Below, piece after piece: positions 55,257 through 64,000 of a stretch of DNA of 64,000 nt (positions within the stretch are counted from its first letter, which is position 1; every line of letters starts with the position of its first letter). The translations under genes were made by a program, and so were the position numbers. The notes under the pieces are model-generated. The model was not told the origin of the DNA. It did not search any database and saw only the letters and a list, made by a program, of their open reading frames with translations. Source of the DNA: Liriodendron chinense (Eukaryota; Streptophyta; Magnoliopsida; Magnoliales; Magnoliaceae); NCBI GenBank assembly GCA_003013855.2, contig ML058407.1, forward strand, positions 930,001 to 994,000. Direction: 5' to 3'.

Positions 55257-57176
55257 TGTTGAACTTCTAATTTATACGTTGCATTGCCCACTACATGACA
55301 TGGTATGCATGGTTTTCATGATTAAAAGGCCCATCTAATGCATGTTTTGTGATTGTAGGGATGAGAGCGGACTTCACTCAATTAGAGACCAAAAAGGGGC
55401 CATTTGGAGCCTTTGATGAAGGCCCAAGGTGGACCAAAGAAAGAAGAAAGCAAAGAGAGAGGAAGGAGAGAAGAAAAGAAAGAAGAAAAACAAACAAAAC
55501 TGGGTCCGACCGGTCCAAGAGCCCGGTCATGACGTCGGATGCACTCCCTGGAGCAAGGCCAACTTTGTCCGACCGGTCATGACCGGTCGGCCAGCCCTGT
55601 CCGACCGGTCGTGACCGGTCGGCCATGCAAAGTTCAACTTCCAGATTGCATACAGCAGGCCATTCCCCTTTTTAGTTTTTCGGACCACTTTTCTGAAGCC
55701 ATCTTGATGGTATTTGGAAATCCAACACATCCATTCGAAGAGGAGCTCGACGTCGAACTAACCCAAGTGGTTTCGTGTCGATCGGAGCTACGGATTGACT
55801 GTGGTAGCCAAAACAATACGAACTGTCCAGAAAGTTCCAGATTTCGCTGTTCAACTCTGGGCCGGTCCAGGTGACCCATCATTGATGATATGAAGAATCT
55901 ACTTTGACCATCTTTTAGACCACATCCATATATGAATAACCACAAAAGTTTCAGATCAAAAGGATGTGTGGTTTGATCGTACCGGTTGAAGAAAGATGGA
56001 CCATCCAGAAAGATCCAACTGCGCAGAGTTTATAAAAGCCCTAAGTGTTCTAATTTTCGGACCATATTCTGGGACTGTTTTGGACAATCTAATCCATCCA
56101 TCATGTAGAGGAAGAAGTTTTCTACCAATGTTCAAAATTTGAGATCAATCCGACCTCTGTACACTCCGGGGCGTTGAAAGCAAGATGACTGGTTCTAAAG
56201 GTACCCAAAGTGCTCGATTTTGAGAGGCGGTCGGTGATGTGATTGGTGTGCCCACTCAGAGGATAATCTTGGAAATTTAAATCATCTATTTGGAAGATCA
56301 CATTACAAGGAAGCTACAAACCAAATTTGAAGGCAATCCGACCATTGGTTAAGCCGTACCAAGCGAAACAAATTCTGCTATGTTGTTGTACTATTGCTGC
56401 ACTATAAAAGGAGGTGCTCTCTTCTATTCCAAATCAACCAAGGACGTGGGAAGCAAGGAGTTCGAGTCCCAGGAGGCTACCTAGCCTCCTCCAGCTAGTT
56501 TTTCTTCCTTTTCTTAGTTCTAGTTCTAGTTTTAATATGCTTTTCCTTAGCTAACCTCTTAGCTAGAGCTAGAGGCGAAATTTGTAGTTGGTTCCAATGC
56601 TTTAATTCTTTTATTTCAAGTACCCTTTTCTTAATTTTGGATTTTGAAGTTCTAGTTTGAATAAAGTTTGGTTTTTTAGAAGTTTTGTGAGAGTTTGTGT
56701 GCTCCGGACATGAGTTCCTTGCAATTCTCTAAGATTACCATGATTGGGTTGTTTGAATTCGAATTGTAGTAACCCTTGAGCATGCCATAGTCCATAGGCA
56801 TGGCTGTTACTCCGAAGGCTACAAGTTCAAGTTCTATGTGCTTCATTAGAACTAGAAATCTGATTTCCAGATTTAAGTGGGATTGTTGTGCTTAAATGTT
56901 ATATCTTCCAATTAGATGAGAGATAGGACTTTGATTCTAATTGTGTTGTACTTGGATGAATGGATTGGCATTGGACTACTACAAGTGGATCCTTGATGCT
57001 CTAGTTCTTCTTAATTTCAGATTTTCCTATTTTATGTGAAAAACTACTTTCTTAAACGTCTTAGATTCTAGCTTATTAGAGTAGTTGGAATTGTTTACTT
57101 CTTTCCCTGTGGATCGACCTCGGTCTTACTTAGATTTATTACTACATCACAGCCTTACACTTGAGGCGAGCGAACA
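55257..57176 (+). repeat. 3' LTR of element D
   Basis: It matches the 5' LTR closely along its length. The first part of the ACCGGT array (55507-55545) is shortened and scrambled compared with 50459-50515. It ends GCGAACA before TCATC. Confidence 0.95.
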
Positions 57177-57181
57177 TCATC
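57177..57181. repeat. Right target site duplication of element D
   Basis: TCATC differs by one base from TCATG at 50203-50207. Confidence 0.7.
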
Positions 57182-57854
57182 TTGGCTTTCACTTCCTCCA
57201 GTGCTTTGTGATGCGCACCGCCTTCCTCTAATGCTGGTAGGCTTTCGATCTTATTTTTCTTACCACCCTATCCGGTTCCTGCGGCAGTTTGGGTATGAGC
57301 AAGATGTTTCTCTTTTTTGCTTTCACGGGTATCGGGCGTCGAGCACTTCCATCCAGAACCTCTGACTTTAGGACTCGGGTCGATGGATCTTGGGCGAGTT
57401 ACTTGACTGCCGATTTGCTTGGTTTTGAGCTACGAGCTTTTCGATGGCGACCGCCCCATATCAGTACTGGGTTGCTGAGCAGTCTTTGTATCGACGTATC
57501 CCTTGCTGGCACCAGACTGCTGATGAGGATGAGCAGGATATCCTTGGAGATGTCGGCTCTTCATCTGGTTCATCTGAACCCTTTGAGGAGCGCCCGTTCA
57601 TTGATCTTGGTTTCCTTTTGGCCACTCATGGCCATTTGCTGTCTAAGATTTTCGCACTTCGGTATCATTATGAGATGATGTCGAGGAGATTGGCTGACGA
57701 TCAGAGGTTATCTGATGAGGAGGCCACGGATCCGTACCCTTGAGCGCAATGAGGTGCATTACCTGCGTATGGAGGTAAGCAGGTTGAGAGCGAGGCTACT
57801 TCATTATGAGTCAGAGGACTTACCTGATGTGGCCAAGGAGGAGGGTAGAGATTG

Positions 57855-58967
57855 ATTGTGTTGGCCACCTGTACATTCCTTTTTGCATGGTATATGATTG
57901 ATGATGATGCATTTTTTGTATTTTTTTGAAAAAGATGACATGATATGTGTAAAAGAAATATGATGCTTTTAATGAAAAAGAATAAAACTTTTTTGAGAAT
58001 ATATTGTACCATGAGTTGTCTTGTGAGTATGTTTGGATTTTATATCGGGATATAGGAATCAGAACTGGGGCTCGGCCAATGCTTTGACCGATGTCTCGAG
58101 ATTTAACTTGTGTGCTCCTTTAGGTTCTTTAAAGGTGTAGGTAATGGAAACTGTTGCTATCCTGAGATTGTCAGAGTTTGCAGAGCTCTTCGCTCCTGAC
58201 ATGCACTTCTTCTTGTTCTTAAACTGTGACTGCTTGAACCGATCTGAATCGTCTGACTTCTTGGTACCTGCACTTTTTTCATTTTTCTTTTTCTATTTAA
58301 ACCATTTTTGCCTGCAGCGCAGTTTTCACTACAACCGGCCTTTTCTCGTCATTTTTGCCCGTGGTGCCTTTTCGGGTTTTCACCACGTTCCGGGTGTTTG
58401 ATCTTCTCTGCCCCTTGGCAGCTATGCTGTTTTTACCCTCGGCGTCCTTTCGGGTTTTCACCAAGTTCGCTGTATGCCCACTGTTTTTACTCGGAGCGCC
58501 CTTTCGGGTTTTCACTCCGCCCTCTTTGTTTAGGCACACACTTTCTTTCTCTTCTTTTTTCTTTTTCTGAATCTTTGGCTAACTGCGGCGGCTAGAGGTC
58601 GGGAATCCGTCGTTGCCGGCCGATGGCAGTCTTTCAGCTCTTATCCTAGGTTACGATGATAGAGCTGTTGGTCTTAGCTAAAGACCCTTCTGAGATGAAT
58701 GGATGGATGACTGTGTTTCTTCTTGGGTTGATTTTTTTTCGGGTGCCTTGCTTTGGCTTCCCTTTTTCTCTCTCTTTTTTCTTTTGTATTCTTTTTTCTC
58801 TTTTTTGTATCCCCCCCCCCCTTTTTTGTCTTTTTCTTCTCTCTTTTTTTGTTGAATTCCCTTATTTGGAACACTTGTTGGTGGACAGAAATGATTTCTC
58901 AGAGGTTTTATATTCGACCTCTTGACTTCAGCTCTATTAAAGTAACTCCTGATAAAGTCAGAATGAC
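57855..58967. other. Non-coding region between gene 2 and integrase of E
   Basis: T-rich. Three imperfect repeats of cctttcgggttttcac lie near 58365, 58446 and 58500, and a C run lies near 58808. No domain is recognised. The antisense gene and the integrase end toward each other here, so terminators for both are expected. Confidence 0.5.
58310..58530 (+). repeat. Short imperfect repeats with TTTCGGGTTTTCAC core
   Basis: Three units, spaced about 55-80 bp, each of the form (g/c)(g/c)cctttcgggttttcac followed by a variable tail, preceded by a weaker fourth near 58320. Confidence 0.65.
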
Positions 58968-60220
58968 TTACCCGTGAAAGATCTTTATTTTGTTGGCATT
59001 GATTGGCTCAAGAAGATCCACCCCTCTCATGCTGGTGAGTCTGAGGGCGCCTACGGGAAGTACTTCTCTGATGATCAGCGGCCCATCCCACGAGGGTTTG
59101 AATTTTTCTCTAGGATCCGGAAGGTGCGACGGTAGAATCTTCTTCATGACCATGTCGCCTACCTTGAAACTTCTTCTTCGGATTCTCTTGTTGTAAGCCC
59201 GAGCGATCCTTTTCTGATAACACTGAGAATGACTTAGCGCACGCATGCACTTTTCATCTGCTAGCTGCAACTGATCGAATCTAGCCTGTTGCCATTCTCC
59301 TTCTTCAACTCCGCTTTCTAGTAACACTCGTAGTGATGGTATTTCCACCTTGACTGGCAGAACTGCTTCTATTCCATAAGTAAACTCGAAAGGAGTAACG
59401 CACGTAGCAGACCGTACAGACGTTCGATAAGCCCAAAGTGCATATGGGAGCATATCTGACCAATCTCGATAGGTCACGACCATCTTCTCGAGTATCCTGA
59501 CGATTGTCTTATTTGCGGCTTCTACCCCACCACTCATCTGAGGACGGTAGGGGCTCGATCGATGACGTTGAATCTTGAATTTGCTGAGGAAGTCATCCAT
59601 CTTCTTATTGACAAACGGGGTCCCATTATTTGTGATGATAGCATTGGGGATTCCATATCGGCATATGATGTTGTTCTTCATGAATTTGATCACCTGGGAT
59701 GCTGCAATCGTGGTGTAGGAGGCTGCTTCTACCCACTTAGTGAAGTAGTCGACTGCCACAAGTATGTACTCATGATCGTTTGATGCTTTGGGACTAATCA
59801 TGCCGATGATGTCAAGTCCCCACATGGAGAAGGGCAAGGGGGTGGTCAGGTTGTATAATTCTGATGAGGGGGCATGGATTTGATTCGCATGCTCCTGACA
59901 CTTGAAGCATTTTCTGACGTGCTAGCAACAGTCTGTCTCCATGGTGAGCCAATAGTAGCCAAGTCGTAGAATTTTCTTTGCCATCATGTGCCCGTTCATG
60001 TGTGGGCCACAGATTCCTTCGTGTATTTCTTTCATGATCTTTGCAGCTTCTGTTTCATTGACGCATCAAAGGAGGATGTGATTATAGGATCGCTTGTAAA
60101 GAACTTCGCCACTGATGGTGAACTGGCCGGCCAAATGTTGGATGGTTCGGCGATTTGTTGCTGTTGCTGACTCCGGATACTCCTGGGTTTCGAGATATTG
60201 CTTGATGTCAGCATACCAGG
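58968..60220 (-). pseudogene. Integrase of element E, decayed
   Basis: The HHCC zinc domain lies at about 59900-60060 (IHEG, HMNGHMM, KCFKC). The catalytic core follows with WGLDIIG, SPYRPQMSGGVEAANK and WAYRTS, then a C-terminal part ending PINANKIKIFHG. The catalytic centre should be D, D, E: the first Asp and the Glu are present, but the usual TDNG motif reads TNNG, so the second Asp (complement of 59638-59640) is Asn. A TAG at 59922-59924 and a frameshift near 60047 add to the damage. Integrase would insert the cDNA into the genome; this copy cannot be active. It is the last pol domain, as in all Ty3/gypsy elements. Confidence 0.85.
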
Positions 60221-60369
60221 GTTTGTCAGGGACAGCTTCGGCTTCTTCTATTTGCAGGCAGAAAGCAGGTTCATCTTAAATTTCGACTGTGAGCTCCCAT
60301 TCTGAAGCTCCTTTCGGGATCTCGAGCATTGACGGGAGTGTGGCGAGAGCATCTGCAAACTGATTCTTG

Positions 60370-60710
60370 GCTCTGGGCATATATGAGAAGGTGATTTCTT
60401 TGAATTCTTCGATCAGATTTTCAAGATACACATGATATGGTATCAACTTCTCGTCCTTGGTTTTCCACTCGCCATTGGTTTGATTGATGATAAGCTATGA
60501 GTCTCCAAATACTCGTAGCTTCTTGACGTCCAAGATTATGGCTTCCCTTAAGCCAGCAATGCAAGCTTCGTACTCTACCATGTTGTTGGTGCACTCGAAT
60601 GCTATGCGCCTTGAGATAAGAATAGGGACATCATTTGGAGAGTAGAGGATCGCTCCAATACCACTCCCTTTAGAATTTGCTGCGCCTTCGAAGAATAACG
60701 TCCACTCATA
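60370..60710 (-). pseudogene. Second (Tat-type) RNase H of element E
   Basis: Motifs in order on the minus strand: WTLFFEGAANSKGSGIGAIL, then FECTNNMVEYEACIAGL, then VFGDS followed by a TAG (60495-60497). A second RNase H after the normal one is the known mark of the Tat lineage. The first metal-binding Asp of the family (FDGA) is Glu here. The frame is shared with RT, and a TAA at 60276-60278 lies further downstream. The enzyme would degrade the RNA strand of the hybrid. Confidence 0.8.
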
Positions 60711-60779
60711 TTTTTTCTTATTTTCTTCACCTTCGATAAGTAAGAGATCTTCATCAGGGAAGAATGTCTTGAGCGGTTG

Positions 60780-61200
60780 ATAATCCAGGAGAGAGTGAGC
60801 GGCAAGATGATCAGCGAGGGCCTACCCCTTGATTACCTTCTGAGTGACATAGGTGATGTCGAATTCAGACAGGAGTAGCTGCCATTTAGCTATCCTTCTA
60901 ATGAGTGCCAGCTTCTCAAACAAGTATTTAAGTGGATCCATGTGAGCGAGGAGGAGAATAGGGAATGCAATCATGTATTGAAGGAGTCGCTGAGTTGCCC
61001 AGACTAGGGCGAGGCAAGTCTTCTCAATCGGGGAATACCTGGTCTCGTAGTCGGTGAACTTTCAGCTCAAATAATATATTGCTTGTTCCTTCTTCCCAGT
61101 CTCATCGTGATGGCCGAGAACATAGCCAATGGCTTCTGCTGCTACCGAGATGTATAACAATAGTGGTGGTCCGGGAGTGGGCGGCACTAGCACTGGAGGA
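60780..61200 (-). pseudogene. First RNase H of element E
   Basis: It continues the RT frame: PPLLLYISVAAEAIGYVL, a stop (TGA at 61062-61064), then YSPIEKTCLALVWATQRL and WQLLLSEFDITYV, with TAG at 60822-60824. It fits the RNase H that follows RT in Ty3/gypsy pol. In Tat elements this domain is often degenerate, the second RNase H taking over. Confidence 0.7.
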
Positions 61201-62357
61201 TTCATGAGATATTTCTTGATGCGATCGAAGGCGACTTGGCAATCGTCATTCCATTCTTTTGAAACGTTCTTCTGGAGGAGCTTGAATATGGGCTCACAGA
61301 TAGGTGTGAGTTGTGCGATGAAGCGACTGATGTATTGAATTCCGCTGAGGAAGCCACGAATTTCTTTCTCTGTTCTAGGAGGGGGCATCTCAATGATTGC
61401 TCTGGTTTTGGTCTCGTCGACCCTGATGCCATCCTCGCTCACCATAAAGCCGAGGAGCTTACCTCCCATTGCACCGAAGACACATTTCTGAGGGTTTATA
61501 CGGAGCTTGTACTTTTCTAATCTGTTGAATAACTTCTTCAGATCTTCAAAGTGTCCTTCAATTGTGCGAGATTTGATGATCATATCGTCCACATATACTT
61601 CAAGCTCTTTGTTCATCATGTCGTGGAATAGTGCTGTCATTGCTCGCTGATATGTTGCTCCTGCGTTCTTCAAACCGAACGGCATTACCCTGTAACAGAA
61701 GGTTCCCCAGGGAGTGATAAACGATGTCTTCTCGCGATCTTCGACGGCCATCTTGATCTGATTGTAACCTGAGAACCCGTCCATGAATGAGACGATCTTG
61801 TATCCAGTAGTGTTGTCGACCAGAGTGTCGATATGTGGCAAAGGGAAGTCGTCCTTAGGACTGGCTTTGTTGAGATCTCGGAAGTCGATGCACATTCAAA
61901 CCTTGCCATCCTTCTTCTATACTGGTACGATGTTGGCGAGCCATTCAAGGTAGTTGGAGACTACCAAGAATCCCACATTGTACTGTTTGATGACTTCATC
62001 TCGGACTTTCAGAGCCCATTCTGGCTTCATTCTTTGAAGTTTCTGTTTTACTGGCTTCGTATCCGCCTTTGTTGGCAAATGGTGTACAACGAGCTCTTCA
62101 TCGAGCCCCGGCATGTCTTCATATGAGAACGCGAAGTTGGACAATCTTGGAGCTAGGAACTCTATCATTCTCTGCTTCATCTCTGGTGGCAATGATTTCC
62201 TGATGCGTACTTCCCTAGGGATCTCAGGTGTCCTCAAGTTTACTATCTCGAAATCATCAGCTACAACATTGGCTTTAGATTCGAACTTTTTGAGGAGATC
62301 TTCTAGTTCGGGAGCCGGATCAACATCTTCCTCATCCCGAGCTTCGTCCAGGCCCAT
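61065..62357 (-). pseudogene. Reverse transcriptase of element E, with stops
   Basis: Motifs in order: LPTKADTKPVKQKLQRM (upstream of the fingers), CIDFRDLNKASPKDDFPLP, MPFGLKNAGATYQ and the catalytic YVDDM (complement of 61581-61595), then LRINPQKCVFG and GFLSGIQYISRFI. The two catalytic Asp residues are intact, but the conserved PVxKKDGKV segment contains a TAG (61917-61919) and a TGA (61896-61898) directly before CIDFRDL. RT makes cDNA from the element RNA. This part alone would be a good match to Tat/Ogre RTs; the gene is not functional. Confidence 0.9.
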
Positions 62358-63081
62358 GAGCTCAAAGTCTAATTCGATGTCAAAATCATATGATCGACTT
62401 CAAACTCATGTGACTCTTTAGACAAACTTGGCACACTATTGAATGTAGGAAAAGAAATGTTTTTTGGTTTTTGAGAATTTTCTGAAACGGAAATGCTAGA
62501 TGTTTTTGGCTTTTGAAAGTTTTCAATTTTTTTGGATTTTTGAAATTCACTGGACTTTGAACAAGCGGGCATTGCAGACCATGATTGATCCCAGCTTGTT
62601 CCAAAGTTTCGATCGTTGCTTAAACAGGCATTTTTTTGGGAAGCCAGAGCCCTCAGATGGCTCTTTGGCTGATTCAAAAGTTAAGGGAACGGATGACCAT
62701 TTAGGACCCCACACTTCCTCTCCTAAAGAGGTGGGGGTTGATGACTTGGGTGAAGAATCACAATCTAGGCCCGATGACCATGATTTCTTACTGGTCGGGT
62801 TCAAGATCTGAATCGTACTCAGTCCCTCCCGGGTCACTTACCTCGCATTGCAATTCGTCTGGTTCTACGGCTAGACATGAGTTTGGAATCTGGACATCGG
62901 ACCAATCCAGGGCTGTCCATTTCCCTTTCTTGGTCCAATGGATGGGCTGCTTCTGCCCCTGGCTGATGATTGTCGATGTTGATTCTGCAGAGATGGGTGG
63001 GTTGTGCCCCTTACTGATTGATGCTAAGATGGGCAAGTTGTGCCCCTGGCTGGCTGGAATTGAAGCGGGCAGGTTGTGCCC
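62358..63081 (-). other. Poorly conserved spacer between protease and RT of E
   Basis: Several minus-strand frames (62369-62677, 62547-62837, 62788-63036) carry parts of a Ser/Lys/Pro-rich linker, so the frame is broken more than once. A short peptide repeat of the form QGHNLP with Ser/Ala spacers is encoded several times at 62945-63125. No enzyme domain is present. Confidence 0.5.
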
Positions 63082-64000
63082 CTAGTTGATCGATGCTGAA
63101 GTGGGCAGGTTGTGCCCCTGGTTGGGAGCAGGTATCAGAGTAACCTGGTCCTGAAGCTGCTGTATTTGACTTTCTTCTTCATCTTCATCCTTTCCTTCCT
63201 CTTCTAGAGGCTTAGAAGGTTCGAGAATCTGATCCCATCGAATGGGGGGCCACGTGGCCCAAGCTAGGCTCATCGGGAGGCCTTTGTGTAGTGCAATCGG
63301 TTGGTTCCCTCCTAGATCTTTGCAAGGTTCTCCTGGCTTGACGAATTGGATTGGTGAGCACCGAAATTTTTTCCTTCTTTTGTCCATGAAGATTGCCCTG
63401 TATCCGAGTCCCCATTTGCATTGGTTATATACCAGCGGTATCTTTCTGGTCTTGAAATGATTCTTCATTCGGTATTTGAGGCTCAGACGTTCTGCTGGTG
63501 AAAAGACACGGTCCACCCTTATCGATTCCAGATTGGCGATAGAGCTTACAGTCTCGAATTTAAAACTATGAAACGGGACGTCCTCTTCAGAATGCTGGAT
63601 ATCGATGACAGGGATGTCTGGTTCAGTGGCAGCAACATTGGAAGGAATGATGAGCTCCTTCTCTACATGGATAGAGATCACTTGATTTCCACAGATGTAT
63701 TTCACTCGTTGATGCAGGTTGATGGCACAGCTCCCACCTTGTGCAGCCAAGGTCGTCCAAGCAACATGTTGAAAGAGGTTGATATATCGAGGATTTGAAA
63801 TGTGATAGTGGAGATTTTCGGACCTATCTGTACCTCTATGTCGACCTCCCCTTCCACTGATCGGCGGGTGTTGTCGAATGCTCTGACGCATATGGTGCTG
63901 GGTCGAAGTGAAGAAGGACTGATTCCCAGACGTTCCGCAGTCTTGAGTGGGCAGGACGTTTAAGCTTGAGCCATTATCGATAAGGACCAGTGGGACACAG
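63082..64000 (-). pseudogene. Protease and connector of element E, cut by window end
   Basis: Near the window edge the minus strand encodes LIDNGSSLNVLPT, the active-site loop of Tat proteases (Asp-Asn/Thr-Gly-Ser type), then slips frame; the middle of the protease (ending LLGRPWL, complement of about 63748-63768) is in a second frame, and RVKYICGNQVISIHVEKE returns to the first. Two compensating frameshifts are therefore present, and the apparent ATG at 63891 is not a true start. The connector continues to 63082 with a Glu-rich end. The N-terminal protease and gag lie beyond the window. Confidence 0.7.

Larger units (their letters stand above)
50208..57176 (+). mobile_element. Athila-related non-autonomous element D
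   Basis: A 6.97-kb element with LTRs of 1941 and 1920 bp, tRNA-Asp-type PBS, two polypurine motifs and one ORF of 571 residues. No Gag capsid, protease, RT or integrase is present. LTR organisation, PBS, 3' untranslated blocks and the C-terminus of the ORF tie it to element B. LTRs are nearly identical outside the ACCGGT array, so insertion is recent relative to the decay of element E. Confidence 0.9.
48332..57854 (+). pseudogene. DUF7745-like gene 2, antisense to the pol of E, split by element D
   Basis: From the ATG at 48332 a frame with one TGA (48413) encodes a repetitive N-terminus rich in Asp, Gly and Ile (about 250 residues), then a domain with LIDWVPSLNLFSFNDMEM, GPSLEELARLTGLPW and NWFGIPYLV that resembles the DUF7745/PMD-like proteins common in plant retroelements. 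A frameshift lies near 49660; the frame goes on with LLFEVMGRATRRQGIISLIL, an intron at 49950-50031, and RDWNVRWES. Element D (50208-57176) then intervenes; beyond it the frame resumes without a shift (FLRQFGYEQDV) and, after more damage, ends in a coiled-coil-like tail at 57854. The function is unknown. The name DUF7745 is from motif memory and needs a profile search. Confidence 0.6.
11660..64000 (-). mobile_element. Tat-lineage Ty3/gypsy element E, truncated by window
   Basis: This is an old element in minus orientation. Reading leftward from the window edge it has protease, RT, RNase H, second RNase H and integrase on the minus strand (58968-64000), PMD-type genes on the plus strand (45860-47399 and 48332-57854), and a minus-oriented 3' LTR (36818-44139 plus 11660-11915). 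The second RNase H after the first is a known hallmark of the Tat lineage. Element C (11916-36817) splits the LTR and element D (50208-57176) splits an antisense gene. That this LTR and this pol belong to one element is an inference from order and orientation, supported by the same architecture in C. The 5' part (gag, 5' LTR) lies beyond 64000. Confidence 0.6.

Noticed and set aside
58674..58874. Lys-rich minus-strand frame
   Set aside because: It translates a T/C-rich run before the end of integrase; no initiation context or domain.

Overview
The window is plant nuclear DNA made almost entirely of nested LTR retrotransposons; I see no host single-copy gene, rRNA, tRNA or CRISPR array. The evidence is Ty3/gypsy coding domains of the plant Tat and Athila lineages, plant-type primer binding sites (PBS), the plant mobile domain (PMD), GT-AG introns and TATA boxes of plant form. 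The species cannot be told from the sequence.

Layout. (1) 1-10860: two direct copies of a non-coding unit of about 5-6 kb (called F), each with a TATA box, a GC-rich hairpin, a TTGAC (W-box-like) array and a tail of about 164-bp tandem repeats. (2) 10862-11659: a flank with a TATA box and a CT-rich leader. (3) 11660 to beyond 64000: a Tat-lineage element in minus orientation (E). Its 3' LTR is split into 11660-11915 and 36818-44139, its antisense PMD-type genes lie at 45860-57854, and its decayed pol (integrase, second RNase H, RNase H, RT, protease) lies at 58968-64000. (4) 11916-36817: a second Tat element (C), plus orientation, inserted in the LTR of E with target duplication GCATA/GCATG. 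It has two 4-kb LTRs of the same family as E, a Tat gag, a capsid-less second gag copy, no pol, and a three-exon PMD gene on the opposite strand. (5) 12985-20705: an Athila-type element (B), minus orientation, inserted in the 5' LTR of C (target duplication ATGCG). It keeps gag-protease only. (6) 50208-57176: an Athila-related non-autonomous element (D), plus orientation, inserted in an exon of a DUF7745-like gene of E (TCATG/TCATC). It carries one intact 571-residue ORF of unknown function.

The nesting order is therefore E, then C into E and D into E, then B into C. The elements are defective in complementary ways: C has gag but no pol, E has pol with at least seven nonsense codons and an altered integrase active site, B has gag-protease only, and D has only its novel ORF. 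Any mobility would need enzymes supplied from elsewhere.

Most notable: (a) antisense PMD genes in both Tat elements, the one in C with two clean introns and its own minus-strand TATA box; (b) a 168-bp LTR satellite, 5 units in each LTR of C but about 26 in the LTR of E; (c) the 3' LTR of C and the LTR of E abutting as a giant inverted repeat with convergent promoters; (d) dense family-specific motif arrays around each LTR promoter (CATGCA/CATGCG, ACCGGT palindromes, TTGAC); (e) an inverted repeat that places the PBS of element C in its loop; (f) the novel ORF of D, whose C-terminal module is shared with B. All domain names come from reading motifs by eye; no database search was run.
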